Counted from the stretch's first letter, positions 1-7,540 are shown. The stretch is DNA of 22,770 nucleotides from JACNFS01 sp964582065 (GCA_964582065.1 CAZOQG010000016.1:1-22770); one strand, 5' to 3'. The notes: generated by a model from the sequence alone, not told the origin. Numbers and translations are program-made.

Positions 1-159
1 ATTTTGCTGATAGTGCTACCGTGTGAGTGTCACCTATCTATCTGAACTAGATCATACCGACAAATGCATACGTGGGAGTGTGCCCGCGGAATATAGTCAC
101 AAGATTGGAGAAAGAGACGGGATTGGAGAGTATGCGAGTGCGTGGTCGTGAAGAGGAAG
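1..159. other. Gene-free window edge
   Basis: No convincing coding region, RNA gene or terminator is visible between the window edge and the stop codon of the minus-strand HEAT gene. Short purine-rich direct repeats (GATTGGAGA at about 104 and again at 122) are the only local structure noticed. Confidence 0.5.
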
Positions 160-1730
160 CTAGTTTGACCTCTCTGCTATTATGTTGAAGGCCCGTTCCG
201 CAGATTCCCGAACATCGGTGTTCTTATCGTTCAAGGCTTCACGAAGGGGTTCCAGCGCTCTTGTGTCCCCTATCTTTCCCAGATGCGAGGCGGCTACACT
301 TCGAACAAACTCATCTTTATCCTTCAGGGCTTGGATGAGGGGTTCCACTGCTGGTTCTCCTATGTTTCCGAGAGCCCGAACCGCGGCAGTTCGAACCGCC
401 TGGTCTTCGTCCTTCAGGGCCTGGATGAGGGGTTCCACTGCTGGTTCTCCTGCATTTACAAGCGCCCAGCCTGCTCCTTGTCGACCAAAGTGGTCTTTAT
501 CCTTCAGGGCCTGGATGAGGGGCTGGACTGCTGGTTGTCCTATGTTTCCCAGGGCCCAGGCTGTTGCAGAGCGAACAGCCTGGTCTTTGGTCTTCAGGGC
601 CCCAATGAGGCGTGCCACTGCTGGTTGTCCTATTTTTCCCAGAGCCCAAGCTGCGGCAGATCGGACGGGCTGTTCTTCATCCTTGAGGGTCTGGATGAGG
701 GGTTCCACCGCCGGTTCCCCCGAGTTTCCGAGAGCCCGGGCTGCGGTGGAGCGAACGTTCTGGTGCCGGTCTTCCAAAGCCTGGACGAGAGGCTGGAATG
801 CCCTGGCATCTTTTATGTCGCCGAGAGACCAGGCGGCGGCAGATCGTACACCCTGGTCTTCATCCTTAAGCGCCTGGACGAGGGGCTCTACTGCCTTGGC
901 GTCCCTTATGTGCCCAAGAGCCGCGGCTGCAGCCGCCCGAACGGCCCGGGACTTATCATTCATAGCCTCGATTAGAGGCTGCACCGTGCTCGTATCGCTT
1001 ATCTCGCCGAGAGACCAGGCTGCGGTTGAGCGAACAGCCTGTTCTTTATCTTTCAGAGTCTGCAGGAGGGGTTGTACTGCACTTGCATCTTTTATGTCGC
1101 CGAGAGACCAGGCTGCAGTTGAGCGGACGGCCTGGTCTTCGTCATTCAGCGCTTGGACGAGGGGCTGCACTGCTCTTGTATCCCTTATCTCTCCCAGAGA
1201 CCAGGCCGCGGCACATCGTACAGCCTGGTATTCATCTTTGAGCGCCTGGGTGAGAGACTCCAGCGCGGTTGTCTCCTTTATCTTCCCCAGAGCTCCAGCT
1301 GCGGCTGATCGAACCGACTGGTCTTCGTCTTTGACAGCCCTAATGAGGGGCTGTACTGCCATGGCATCCCGTATATGCCCAAGAGACCAGGCTGCGGTTG
1401 AGCGAACAGCCGGATCTTCGTCCTTGAGCGCCTGGATGAGGGGCTGCAGTGCGCTTGCATCTTTTATGTCGCCGAGAGACCAGGCTGCGGTTGAGCGAAC
1501 AGCCTGATCTTCGTCTTCCAGCGCGTGGATGAGGGGCTGTACTGCGCTTGCATCCCTGATGTCGCCGAGAGACCAGGCTGCAGCGGAGCGAACGGCTTGG
1601 TCTTCGTCCTTCAGGGCCTCGGCAAGAGGCTTCACTGCCGGTTTCCCCATTTTGCCGAGGGCCTCGGCGGCGGCAGCTCGAACAGCCTGGTCTTTATCCT
1701 TCAGCGCCTGAAAGAGCTGTTGAACATCCG
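160..1730 (-). repeat. Tandem 90/93-bp coding repeat array
   Basis: The HEAT gene is visible at DNA level as an array of near-identical units. On the plus strand, AGACCAGGCTGCGG and GCCTGGTCTTCGTC-like blocks recur about every 93 bp between roughly 850 and 1640, and every 90 bp between roughly 240 and 750. High nucleotide similarity between neighbours suggests recent unit duplication or gene conversion. Confidence 0.8.
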
Positions 1731-1743
1731 TACTCTTCTTCAG
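160..1743 (-). CDS. HEAT-repeat (PBS lyase HEAT-like) protein
   Basis: The product is about 527 residues made almost entirely of about 17 consecutive HEAT/EZ-HEAT repeats, each a helical pair with the pattern AVQPLIQALKDEDQAVRSAA then WSLGDI. Repeats in the N-terminal half and middle are 31 residues (linker IKDAS/IRDAR). Those in the C-terminal third are mostly 30 residues (linker IGEP/IGQP). Such solenoids act as protein-interaction scaffolds; related CpcE/F-type proteins assist phycobilin lyases, but nothing here ties this protein to pigments. No signal peptide, membrane segment or extra domain is seen. Start choice: the first ATG (at 1650) falls inside a repeat, while the reading frame continues upstream through one more complete repeat to a CTG at 1743 preceded by a perfect AGGAGG (1753-1758) at 9-nt spacing. 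If non-ATG initiation is rejected, the gene is 160-1650 (496 aa). It appears monocistronic. Confidence 0.85.
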   Translation of the reverse strand: MKKSTDVQQLFQALKDKDQAVRAAAAEALGKMGKPAVKPLAEALKDEDQAVRSAAAWSLGDIRDASAVQPLIHALEDEDQAVRSTAAWSLGDIKDASALQPLIQALKDEDPAVRSTAAWSLGHIRDAMAVQPLIRAVKDEDQSVRSAAAGALGKIKETTALESLTQALKDEYQAVRCAAAWSLGEIRDTRAVQPLVQALNDEDQAVRSTAAWSLGDIKDASAVQPLLQTLKDKEQAVRSTAAWSLGEISDTSTVQPLIEAMNDKSRAVRAAAAAALGHIRDAKAVEPLVQALKDEDQGVRSAAAWSLGDIKDARAFQPLVQALEDRHQNVRSTAARALGNSGEPAVEPLIQTLKDEEQPVRSAAAWALGKIGQPAVARLIGALKTKDQAVRSATAWALGNIGQPAVQPLIQALKDKDHFGRQGAGWALVNAGEPAVEPLIQALKDEDQAVRTAAVRALGNIGEPAVEPLIQALKDKDEFVRSVAASHLGKIGDTRALEPLREALNDKNTDVRESAERAFNIIAERSN

Positions 1744-1752
1744 TTTAGCCTC

Positions 1753-1758
1753 CCTCCT
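1753..1758 (-). promoter_or_regulatory. Shine-Dalgarno site selecting the CTG start of the HEAT gene
   Basis: A perfect AGGAGG on the minus strand lies 9 nt upstream of an in-frame CTG (1741-1743). No ATG, GTG or TTG exists in frame between an upstream stop (near 1793) and the internal ATG at 1650, so this site argues for initiation at CTG. Confidence 0.55.
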
Positions 1759-1961
1759 GTTTTGTCGTCTAGCTTTGCTGCTAGCTGTGAACTAGACTAT
1801 TCTACAGGCTTTACCACAAAGGCGTCAATATAGTGTTACTCGTGCATGTTGATGTTAAGCAGTTGTGGCCTCGATAAATTCAATCTTGGGACGAAAGTAC
1901 TAGTCAAACCATGACGAAAGGGTCATTCAATCGAGAGCATTTTGCCGTATACTTGTGGTGG

Positions 1962-1996
1962 AATGCCAGGTAGTTGGGGGTACTACCTGCGGCATT
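1962..1996 (+). promoter_or_regulatory. Strong bulged hairpin upstream of archaellin
   Basis: AATGCC-AGGTAGT (1962-1974) pairs with ACTACCT (1982-1988) and GGCATT (1991-1996), giving 13 base pairs with a 7-nt G-rich loop and a 2-nt GC bulge. Only a short TTTTG tract follows, so it is a poor intrinsic terminator. A leader, attenuator or riboswitch stem is equally possible. Confidence 0.55.
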
Positions 1997-2032
1997 TTGA
2001 TGGGAAACTACGAGATTCTGTTAGTAACCGTT

Positions 2033-2158
2033 CCGGAAAAGGGAAGTAAATCGAATAAATAATCCAGCTTATCGTTACGGCTGAGAGGGGGTGACTGAAA
2101 TGTGATGAGACGAACTGTCAACTGAATACCCAGAACCCGGAAAAGCGAGAAATCGCAA
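2033..2158 (+). repeat. Direct repeat pair upstream of archaellin
   Basis: Two copies of a CCGGAAAAG-[G/C]GA-AAATCG motif occur at 2033-2055 and 2137-2158 in the same orientation, their starts 104 bp apart and matching except for a few positions. The downstream copy can also form a small GCGA-GAAA-TCGC hairpin. They could be paired regulator sites or a duplication scar. Confidence 0.4.
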
Positions 2159-2192
2159 GTTACAAAACCCAAACAAAGAGGAAGGAACAAAC

Positions 2193-2200
2193 AAGGAGGA
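2193..2200 (+). promoter_or_regulatory. Ribosome binding site of archaellin gene
   Basis: AAGGAGGA lies 6 nt before the ATG at 2207. A similar purine block (AAGAGGAAGGA, around 2176-2186) lies about 17 nt upstream, as if the SD segment were duplicated. The strong site supports high translation, as expected for a filament subunit. Confidence 0.75.
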
Positions 2201-2206
2201 AGGACA

Positions 2207-2827
2207 ATGTTCGACAAGTTCGCGAGAGCCCTCAGGAGGGGGCATCGAACTGAGAAGGGTATCACCGGTCTGGAGACGGCGATCATACTGATTGCGTTTG
2301 TGACCGTAGCCGCTGTGTTCGGGTACGCCGTCCTGTCAGCGGGTATTTTCTCGGCTGAGAAGGGCAAGGAGACTGTGTACCTCGGCCTCGAGGAAGCCAA
2401 GAGCACCATGGAGATAACCGGCAGCGTCGTCGCTATGGGTTCCAACGAAACACAGAGGATAATCGGAGTCAAATTCACCGTACGCAATGCTGTGGGCGGA
2501 GAGCCCATCGATGTGACGGTACCGGGCGTCGATGGCGACCACAAATGCATACTTGCCTATGTTGACTCTGGCCAGTATCACAACGACGTGGCTTGGACTC
2601 TAGAATGGGTAGGCTATAGCGACAACGATACCCTGCTGGAGATAGGTGAGAAGGCAGAGATCTCATTTGACTGCGACGATATTGAGAGGACCGGAAGCGT
2701 CGCCCTCGACCCGGTGCTCGGAATCAACCACAAGTTTTCCTTGCAGTTCAAACCACCCTGCGGGGCGACAGTGACAATCGAGAGGATCATACCTGCCTAC
2801 ATCGACGCGGTTATGGACCTGCACTAA
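2207..2827 (+). CDS. Archaellin / archaeal-type pilin-like filament subunit
   Basis: The 206-residue protein has a class III signal peptide: a basic leader (residues 1-18, RALRRGHRTEKG), a predicted prepilin/prearchaellin peptidase cut after Gly18, then a hydrophobic stretch (about 19-47) beginning ITGLETAIILIAF. Gly at +3 is the archaellin hallmark, and Glu at +5 is shared with type IV pilins. Ser/Thr-rich sequence after about residue 65 (GSVVAMGSNETQRIIGVKF) fits the beta-sandwich archaellin head. Archaellins polymerise into a rotating archaellum or related surface filament. Functional archaella are known from some Chloroflexota. No ArlI/ArlJ motor, platform or peptidase gene is in the window, so the machinery must be elsewhere if present. 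The strong SD and ATG support this start. An adhesive pilin role is the main alternative. Confidence 0.8.
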   Translation: MFDKFARALRRGHRTEKGITGLETAIILIAFVTVAAVFGYAVLSAGIFSAEKGKETVYLGLEEAKSTMEITGSVVAMGSNETQRIIGVKFTVRNAVGGEPIDVTVPGVDGDHKCILAYVDSGQYHNDVAWTLEWVGYSDNDTLLEIGEKAEISFDCDDIERTGSVALDPVLGINHKFSLQFKPPCGATVTIERIIPAYIDAVMDLH

Positions 2828-2976
2828 TGGACAAAGCTTTGAACAACTCCCAATCACTTATTCTTTTGTATAGGGCGATACTCCCGCTTAGTGACACTTA
2901 TTAACGAAACTGCACACTAGTTGATAGATGCCACCGTAAGCACGACATTGCAGAAAGAGGCGATCTTAGCCACGAC

Positions 2977-3801
2977 CTAAGTCTTGGGCGTTGGCAGCTT
3001 CTGGCAGTTGGGGCAGAAGTAGCTGCCGCGATTTCTAATGGCAAGACGCTGGATGGTAGCACCGCAGGTGGGGCAAGGCTTGCCGCCGAGGTGAGCGACA
3101 CGGAAGTTGAACTGGGCAGTGCCTAACTCGCCATCAGGGCGTTTATATGTATCAACACTGGCGCCTTTGCTGCTGATAGCTGACCATAGGACGTCGCGAA
3201 TGGCCTGATGAAGATTTTGGATTTCTTGAGGTGCTAGGCTATTTGCTTCTCGCAGCGGGTGGATTTTGACAGCGAACAGAGCTTCGTCGGCATACATATT
3301 GCCGATGCCAGCGATGAAAGCCTGGTCGAGCAGCACGGCTTTTATCGGTGCCCGGCGTTTCTGCAATCGCTCGGCCAAAGTCTCAGAGGTGAATTCGGCG
3401 GCCAGCGGTTCAGGGCCGAGCTTGCCCACAATAACCTGCTCGTCTTCTACCAGCCAAAGACATCCCAGCCGTCTGCGGTCGGCGAAGATAAGCTGGCTAC
3501 CGTTATCAAGGTAAAAAACGACTCTAGCATATTTGTCCGGTTGCTCAGGATATAGCAGTAGAACCCCGGACATCCTTAGGTGGATAATCAGCGCCTCCCC
3601 GCCGGACAGGTGAAAGATGAGATATTTGCCGCGGCGTTCAAGACTGGTTACTCTCTGCCCTTCTAGTTTTCGGCGAAATTCTTCAACCGGCGGCTGGCGT
3701 ACCAACTTGGGGTCGTAGATAGTAACCCCGGTGAATTTCCGCCCGATCATACAGGGCGAAAGCTCGTTCTTGATGGTTTCGACTTCGGGGAGTTCAGGCA
3801 T
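2977..3801 (-). CDS. mutM: Formamidopyrimidine-DNA glycosylase
   Basis: The enzyme excises oxidised purines such as 8-oxoguanine and formamidopyrimidines and nicks the abasic site, starting base excision repair. At 274 aa it has the usual family length. It begins MPELPEVE, exposing the catalytic Pro2 with Glu3 and Glu6. Lys59 in RRGKYL matches the conserved catalytic-loop lysine. The helix-two-turn-helix region (IAGIGNMYADEALF) is intact. The C-terminal zinc finger has four cysteines (243, 246, 263, 266) with the conserved Arg (RGSYFCPNCQ). It is the last gene of a minus-strand run downstream of polA, a sensible grouping because PolI fills gaps left by this glycosylase. No strong SD precedes the ATG, which fits read-through translation in an operon. 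The invariant N-terminus fixes the start. Confidence 0.95.
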   Translation of the reverse strand: MPELPEVETIKNELSPCMIGRKFTGVTIYDPKLVRQPPVEEFRRKLEGQRVTSLERRGKYLIFHLSGGEALIIHLRMSGVLLLYPEQPDKYARVVFYLDNGSQLIFADRRRLGCLWLVEDEQVIVGKLGPEPLAAEFTSETLAERLQKRRAPIKAVLLDQAFIAGIGNMYADEALFAVKIHPLREANSLAPQEIQNLHQAIRDVLWSAISSKGASVDTYKRPDGELGTAQFNFRVAHLGGKPCPTCGATIQRLAIRNRGSYFCPNCQKLPTPKT

Positions 3802-3893
3802 GGTAGTACTTGTTATTGTAGATAACTAGTAAGCGCTAACGTCTCCGGGCTCTGCGAAGTCCATGTTGGGCAGACACCTGCGCCGACTACCGG

Positions 3894-4613
3894 TCATTTA
3901 CACTTTGAGGAAAGCCACTTCTGCAAGATGTTTCTGATCAGAGATTGTGCTTCCTTTAGACGCATGGGCTTTGAAGGTGGTTCGAAACTTACGGTGCTGT
4001 GACGTGCCTCACGACCCAACACACGGAAATTATCTGCCGTCTGTTTGAAGAGCTTTATATTGCCTTTTGGTGCCCAATCTTTCTTAATCAACGCTTTCTC
4101 TCCGCCAATGTCATCCTCAATGGCTTCAAGTACTATGTACAGGTTTCTCCAGTTCGGCTCAAGCCCGCCGTAAAGTGCCAAAGCCTTGTCAACCTGTGTG
4201 TCTTTCTCTGCGATTTCAAGCCATTTTGATCCGGGGATACTGGCTTCCTCAGGAAGTTCCTGCCCAACTAGGATAGTGGGTATCCCAAATCTCTCTTCGC
4301 TTGGGCTCCCTATAAGCATGATGTACTGGGTGGGCGGTTTTTCGTCATTTTCGATTCCAAGAATACAGGTAACTTCTGCGCCTTGAGAGCTTGAGAAGAC
4401 AAGTCTTGCTATTCTGTTCAAAACATCAAGGATCCGGGACTCAGTTTCTAGCACTTCATGGGCATCTATTGACGAATCGAAGAGCGCGGATTTGAGGCAA
4501 TAGGTGCCATGTTGCTCCATTACTGTACAGCTCTGTGAAGATGGCTTGCATAGCTTGCACAGATACTCAAGCTCTGCTTTGTCTCCTTTTAGTCCAACTA
4601 ACCATTCTGCCAT
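3894..4613 (-). CDS. Hypothetical protein between polA and mutM
   Basis: This 239-aa protein was not recognised. It is soluble in appearance, with no signal peptide or membrane helix. The N-terminus carries four cysteines in two pairs (LCKLCKPSSQSC, about 19-29, plus another near 39), which might bind metal. The C-terminus (about 200-239) is basic and helical, with RVLGREARHS and SLIRNILQKWLSSKCK. The start lies 22 nt downstream of the polA stop and the gene is followed 92 nt later by mutM, so it is probably co-transcribed with both. Its sequence is less polished than its neighbours and AT-richer, so it may be a late insertion into the operon. SD evidence is weak. A role linked to DNA repair would be guilt by association only. 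Confidence 0.7.
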   Translation of the reverse strand: MAEWLVGLKGDKAELEYLCKLCKPSSQSCTVMEQHGTYCLKSALFDSSIDAHEVLETESRILDVLNRIARLVFSSSQGAEVTCILGIENDEKPPTQYIMLIGSPSEERFGIPTILVGQELPEEASIPGSKWLEIAEKDTQVDKALALYGGLEPNWRNLYIVLEAIEDDIGGEKALIKKDWAPKGNIKLFKQTADNFRVLGREARHSTVSFEPPSKPMRLKEAQSLIRNILQKWLSSKCK

Positions 4614-4635
4614 GAGGCGTAATCGACAAGTCTTC

Positions 4636-7350
4636 TTATCCCATCTCGGCCCAGTTTTTGCCTACCTTGATATCGATTTTTAGTGGCACGCTGAGCTTCA
4701 ACGCCTGGGGCATCATTTCGGTGACCAGTTTCTTCATCAACTCCATTTCCTCAGGCGGCACCTCGAAGACAAGCTCATCGTGGACCTGAAGAATCATCTT
4801 GCTTTTCAAGCCCCGTTTTTCCATTTCACGGTGAAGGTTGACCGAGGCGATTTTGATGATGTCGGCAGAGGTGCCCTGTACCGGCATGTTTATTGCCATT
4901 CTCTCGGCGGCTTCGCTAACTTGCCGGTTTATCGACTTGATTTCAGGGATATAGCGCCGTCTGCCCATGACCGTTTGCACATAGCCTTGCTTTCTGGCCT
5001 GGGCCTTGGTGGTTTCAATATAGTCTTGAACCTTGGGGTATTTCTCGAAATAGGCGGAGATGAACTGGGCAGCCTCCTGTCGGCTGAGGTCGGTGGCTTG
5101 CTCCAGGCCGTAGTCGCTCATACCGTAGATAACACCGAAATTGACCGTCTTGGCCACCCGACGCATATCTGCGGTTACCTCGTTTGGCGGGACGTTGAAG
5201 ACCCGGGAAGCGGTGATGGTATGAACGTCTTCATCTCTAAGGAAAGTGGCAATGAGCTCTGGGTCCTGGGAGATGTGTGCCAATGCTCTGAGGTCGATTT
5301 GAGAGTAATCGGCGGACAAAAGATACCACCCTGGTTCAGCGATAATGGCTTGCCTTATTCTCCCGCCCAACTCGCCCCTTACGGGGATGTTTTGCAGGTT
5401 CGGTTCGCTGGAGGAAAGCCGACCGGTAGTCGTGCCTGTCTGATTGAAGCTGGTGTGGATTCTGCCAGTTTTTGGGTTGATTAAGGCGGGAAGAGCGTCG
5501 GTGTAAGTCGACTTTAACTTGGCTAGTTGCCGGTATTGCAGGACAAGCTCAATTACCGGGTGAGTCCCCTTTAGTCTCTCAAGGGCTGAGGCATCAGTGG
5601 AATAGCCGCCTTTTGTCTTCCTTGACGCGGGGAGTTTCAGCTCCTCATAAAGGATTCTGGACAGTTGCTGCGAGGAGTTTAAATTGAACCTGTAGCCGAT
5701 GCTATCATAAACCTCGGCCTCCAGCCTTAGCATCTCCTTTCCTAGACTATGGGACATGTCTCGTAGCAGTTCAGCATCCAGGGCTACCCCATTTCTTTCC
5801 ATAGCTACCAGCACCGGAACCGTAGGCATCTCTATTTCGCTGAAGAGCTGCCACAGTTCTGCCTGGTGCAGCTCGGCTTCGAGCTTGCTTTTCAGCCTCA
5901 GAGTAATATCGGCATCGGCGCAAGCATAGTCAGCGGCCTGTTCTATTTCGGTCATTGCCATAGAGGTCTGCTTGACCCCTTTTCCGATTAGGTCAGTGAT
6001 AGGTGTCATCTCGATACCCAGCTTATTGAAAGCCAGCGCCTTAAGGCCCAGAGCTTTTTCGCCTAGCAGATAGGCGGCAATCATGGTATCAAACGCCAAA
6101 TTCCGGAGCTTTATTCCGTATTCAGCCAGCACCGTGATGTCAAATTTGCCGTTTTGGGCTATTTTGGCGATTTTTGTATCTTCGAGCAGGGGCTTGAGCT
6201 TGGCGATAACCTGAGACAGGGGTAGCTGGACTATCTGGCTTAGAGTCCGGTGTCCTACCGGTATGTAGAAGGCTTCACCCGGGGCTGATGACAGGGAAAT
6301 GCCGACAAGGTCTGCTGCCATGGCCACTTTGCTCGAGGTCTCCAGGTCAACGGCAAATTCTTTGGCTGCTGCCAACTGGGTGATAAGCTTTTCCAGGGCT
6401 TGGTCAGTGCTGACTGTGTGGTAGTCCCGTTCAGGCACGGCTTGGCTGGGAGCCACTGTTGGCGTCCATTGCATTTCTTCTGGCAGTCGCGATAGTAATT
6501 TGGCGAACTCCAGTTCACGAAAAAGCTCGACTACCTGGCGTCGGTCATAGGCACTCACACGGCAAGCATCCAAGTCTAAGGTTACGGGCACGCTGGTAAC
6601 TATTGTTACCAGCTCCTTGTTTTGGAAGACCTGAGCCTTGCGGTCACCAAGCGAGGCTCGCAGCTTGTCAGGAGTTATTTCTTCAATGTGGGCATAGATT
6701 CCCTCCAGACTGCCGAATTGCTGGAGCAGTTTGGCGGCTGTCTTGTCACCGATGCCCGGAATGCCTGGGATATTGTCTGATGGGTCGCCGGCCAACGCCT
6801 TGAGGTCGGTGAGTTGTTGGGGAGTTATGCCATATTTGTCCTGGACTCCTGCTTCATCATAGGTGACGGTGTCACTGAAGCTTCGCCTTGGCGACAGCAC
6901 TTTTATCCCAGGCGAGACCATTTGGAGGATATCATTGTCACCAGTAACGATGACAGTATCTATGCCCTGCTGACTGGCCTGGCAGCTCAGAGTACCCAGC
7001 ACATCATCAGCTTCGTAGCCATCGATTTCGAACGTGGGAAGCTGAAATGCGTCCACCAGTTGATGGACTCGCTTTATTTGGCTGACTAACTCTTGAGGAG
7101 TTTCGGGGCGCTGGGCTTTGTATGCCTCGAATTTCTCATGCCTGAAGGTAGGTGTTGGCCTGTCGAAGGCAATTGCCCAGTGGGTGGGCTTCACTTCATT
7201 CAGCACCTTGAGAAGTGTGCTGGCAAAGCCCTGAACCGCATTGACCATTTCTCCGGTCTTGGATATCGTGAGCGGAGGTATGGCATGGAAAGCTCGGTGT
7301 ATCAGGCCATTTCCATCAAAAAGCAGGAGTAGCGGTTTGTCTTTAGCCAT
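4636..7350 (-). CDS. polA: DNA polymerase I
   Basis: The 904-aa protein has all three PolI domains. The 5'-3' exonuclease/FEN domain spans about 1-295 (FDGNGLIHRAF, GYEADDVLGTL, GIPGIGDKTA). The 3'-5' proofreading domain (about 310-500) is intact, with Asp335/Glu337 (VDLETSS), Asp404 (NGKFD) and Tyr475/Asp479 (YACAD). The polymerase domain (about 510-904) has RRVAKTVNFGVIYG with the O-helix Phe, and QVHDELVFEV. Motif A reads DYSQIDLR, so the steric-gate Glu of most PolI enzymes is Asp (codon 5293-5295, residue 686). It fills gaps in repair and removes RNA primers from Okazaki fragments. It heads the polA-hypothetical-mutM run. The ATG has no clear SD, but MAKDKPLLLLFDG is where the family starts. 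Confidence 0.96.
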   Translation of the reverse strand: MAKDKPLLLLFDGNGLIHRAFHAIPPLTISKTGEMVNAVQGFASTLLKVLNEVKPTHWAIAFDRPTPTFRHEKFEAYKAQRPETPQELVSQIKRVHQLVDAFQLPTFEIDGYEADDVLGTLSCQASQQGIDTVIVTGDNDILQMVSPGIKVLSPRRSFSDTVTYDEAGVQDKYGITPQQLTDLKALAGDPSDNIPGIPGIGDKTAAKLLQQFGSLEGIYAHIEEITPDKLRASLGDRKAQVFQNKELVTIVTSVPVTLDLDACRVSAYDRRQVVELFRELEFAKLLSRLPEEMQWTPTVAPSQAVPERDYHTVSTDQALEKLITQLAAAKEFAVDLETSSKVAMAADLVGISLSSAPGEAFYIPVGHRTLSQIVQLPLSQVIAKLKPLLEDTKIAKIAQNGKFDITVLAEYGIKLRNLAFDTMIAAYLLGEKALGLKALAFNKLGIEMTPITDLIGKGVKQTSMAMTEIEQAADYACADADITLRLKSKLEAELHQAELWQLFSEIEMPTVPVLVAMERNGVALDAELLRDMSHSLGKEMLRLEAEVYDSIGYRFNLNSSQQLSRILYEELKLPASRKTKGGYSTDASALERLKGTHPVIELVLQYRQLAKLKSTYTDALPALINPKTGRIHTSFNQTGTTTGRLSSSEPNLQNIPVRGELGGRIRQAIIAEPGWYLLSADYSQIDLRALAHISQDPELIATFLRDEDVHTITASRVFNVPPNEVTADMRRVAKTVNFGVIYGMSDYGLEQATDLSRQEAAQFISAYFEKYPKVQDYIETTKAQARKQGYVQTVMGRRRYIPEIKSINRQVSEAAERMAINMPVQGTSADIIKIASVNLHREMEKRGLKSKMILQVHDELVFEVPPEEMELMKKLVTEMMPQALKLSVPLKIDIKVGKNWAEMG

Positions 7351-7410
7351 GCTTTGAAATGTTTTGAAGTCGCTTGACTATCGCCCTGTCATTCAGAGCC
7401 ATCTGCCTCC

Positions 7411-7491
7411 TGTCATTGCGAGCGAAGCGAAGCAATCCCATGCCACCCTTCCGCCGAGATTGCTTCGTCGCCTGCGCTCCTCGCAAAGACA
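7411..7491. repeat. MITE/REP-like palindromic element
   Basis: An imperfect inverted repeat of about 81 bp. The left arm TGTCATTGCGAGCGAAGCGA (then AGCAATCCC) matches the reverse complement of the right arm, whose 3' end reads GCTCCTCGCAAAGACA, with small gaps. It lies upstream of polA and between genes. As far as I recall, TGTCATTGCGAGCGAAGCGA-type palindromes are common interspersed non-coding elements in several bacterial phyla. No ORF is present, so any mobility would be in trans. Confidence 0.7.
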
Positions 7492-7540
7492 ACTCCCTAT
7501 TACTCTGAGCCCTTAGCTATCGCTGACTTGAAATTCAGAA

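Larger units (their letters stand above)
1744..2206. other. Structured intergenic region upstream of the archaellin gene
   Basis: This 463-bp gap holds no convincing ORF. It contains a small hairpin with a GAAA-rich loop (ATGAC at 1911-1915 pairing with GTCAT at 1922-1926), a strong hairpin at 1962-1996, a pair of about 22-bp direct repeats (2033-2055 and 2137-2158) and two tandem purine-rich GGAAGGA blocks just before the archaellin start. A TATACT at 1948-1953 could be a -10 box but lacks a good -35. The dense structure suggests a regulatory leader for the archaellin. Confidence 0.5.

Noticed and set aside
182..1507. Plus-strand 441-aa open frame across the HEAT array
   Set aside because: It is the antisense shadow of the repetitive HEAT gene. 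The product is Ser/Arg/Ala-rich with no domain, and its apparent repeats simply mirror the minus-strand repeats.
230..1640. Regularly spaced DNA repeats resembling a CRISPR array
   Set aside because: The period is 90-93 bp, the units are coding and in frame, there are no unique 30-40 bp spacers between identical short repeats, and no cas genes are present.
2008..2550. Minus-strand 180-aa frame over the archaellin leader and gene
   Set aside because: It overlaps a clear archaellin gene with a strong RBS on the other strand and shows no recognisable domain.
4780..5484. Plus-strand 234-aa frame inside polA
   Set aside because: It is antisense to the polymerase domain of polA with no supporting motif.
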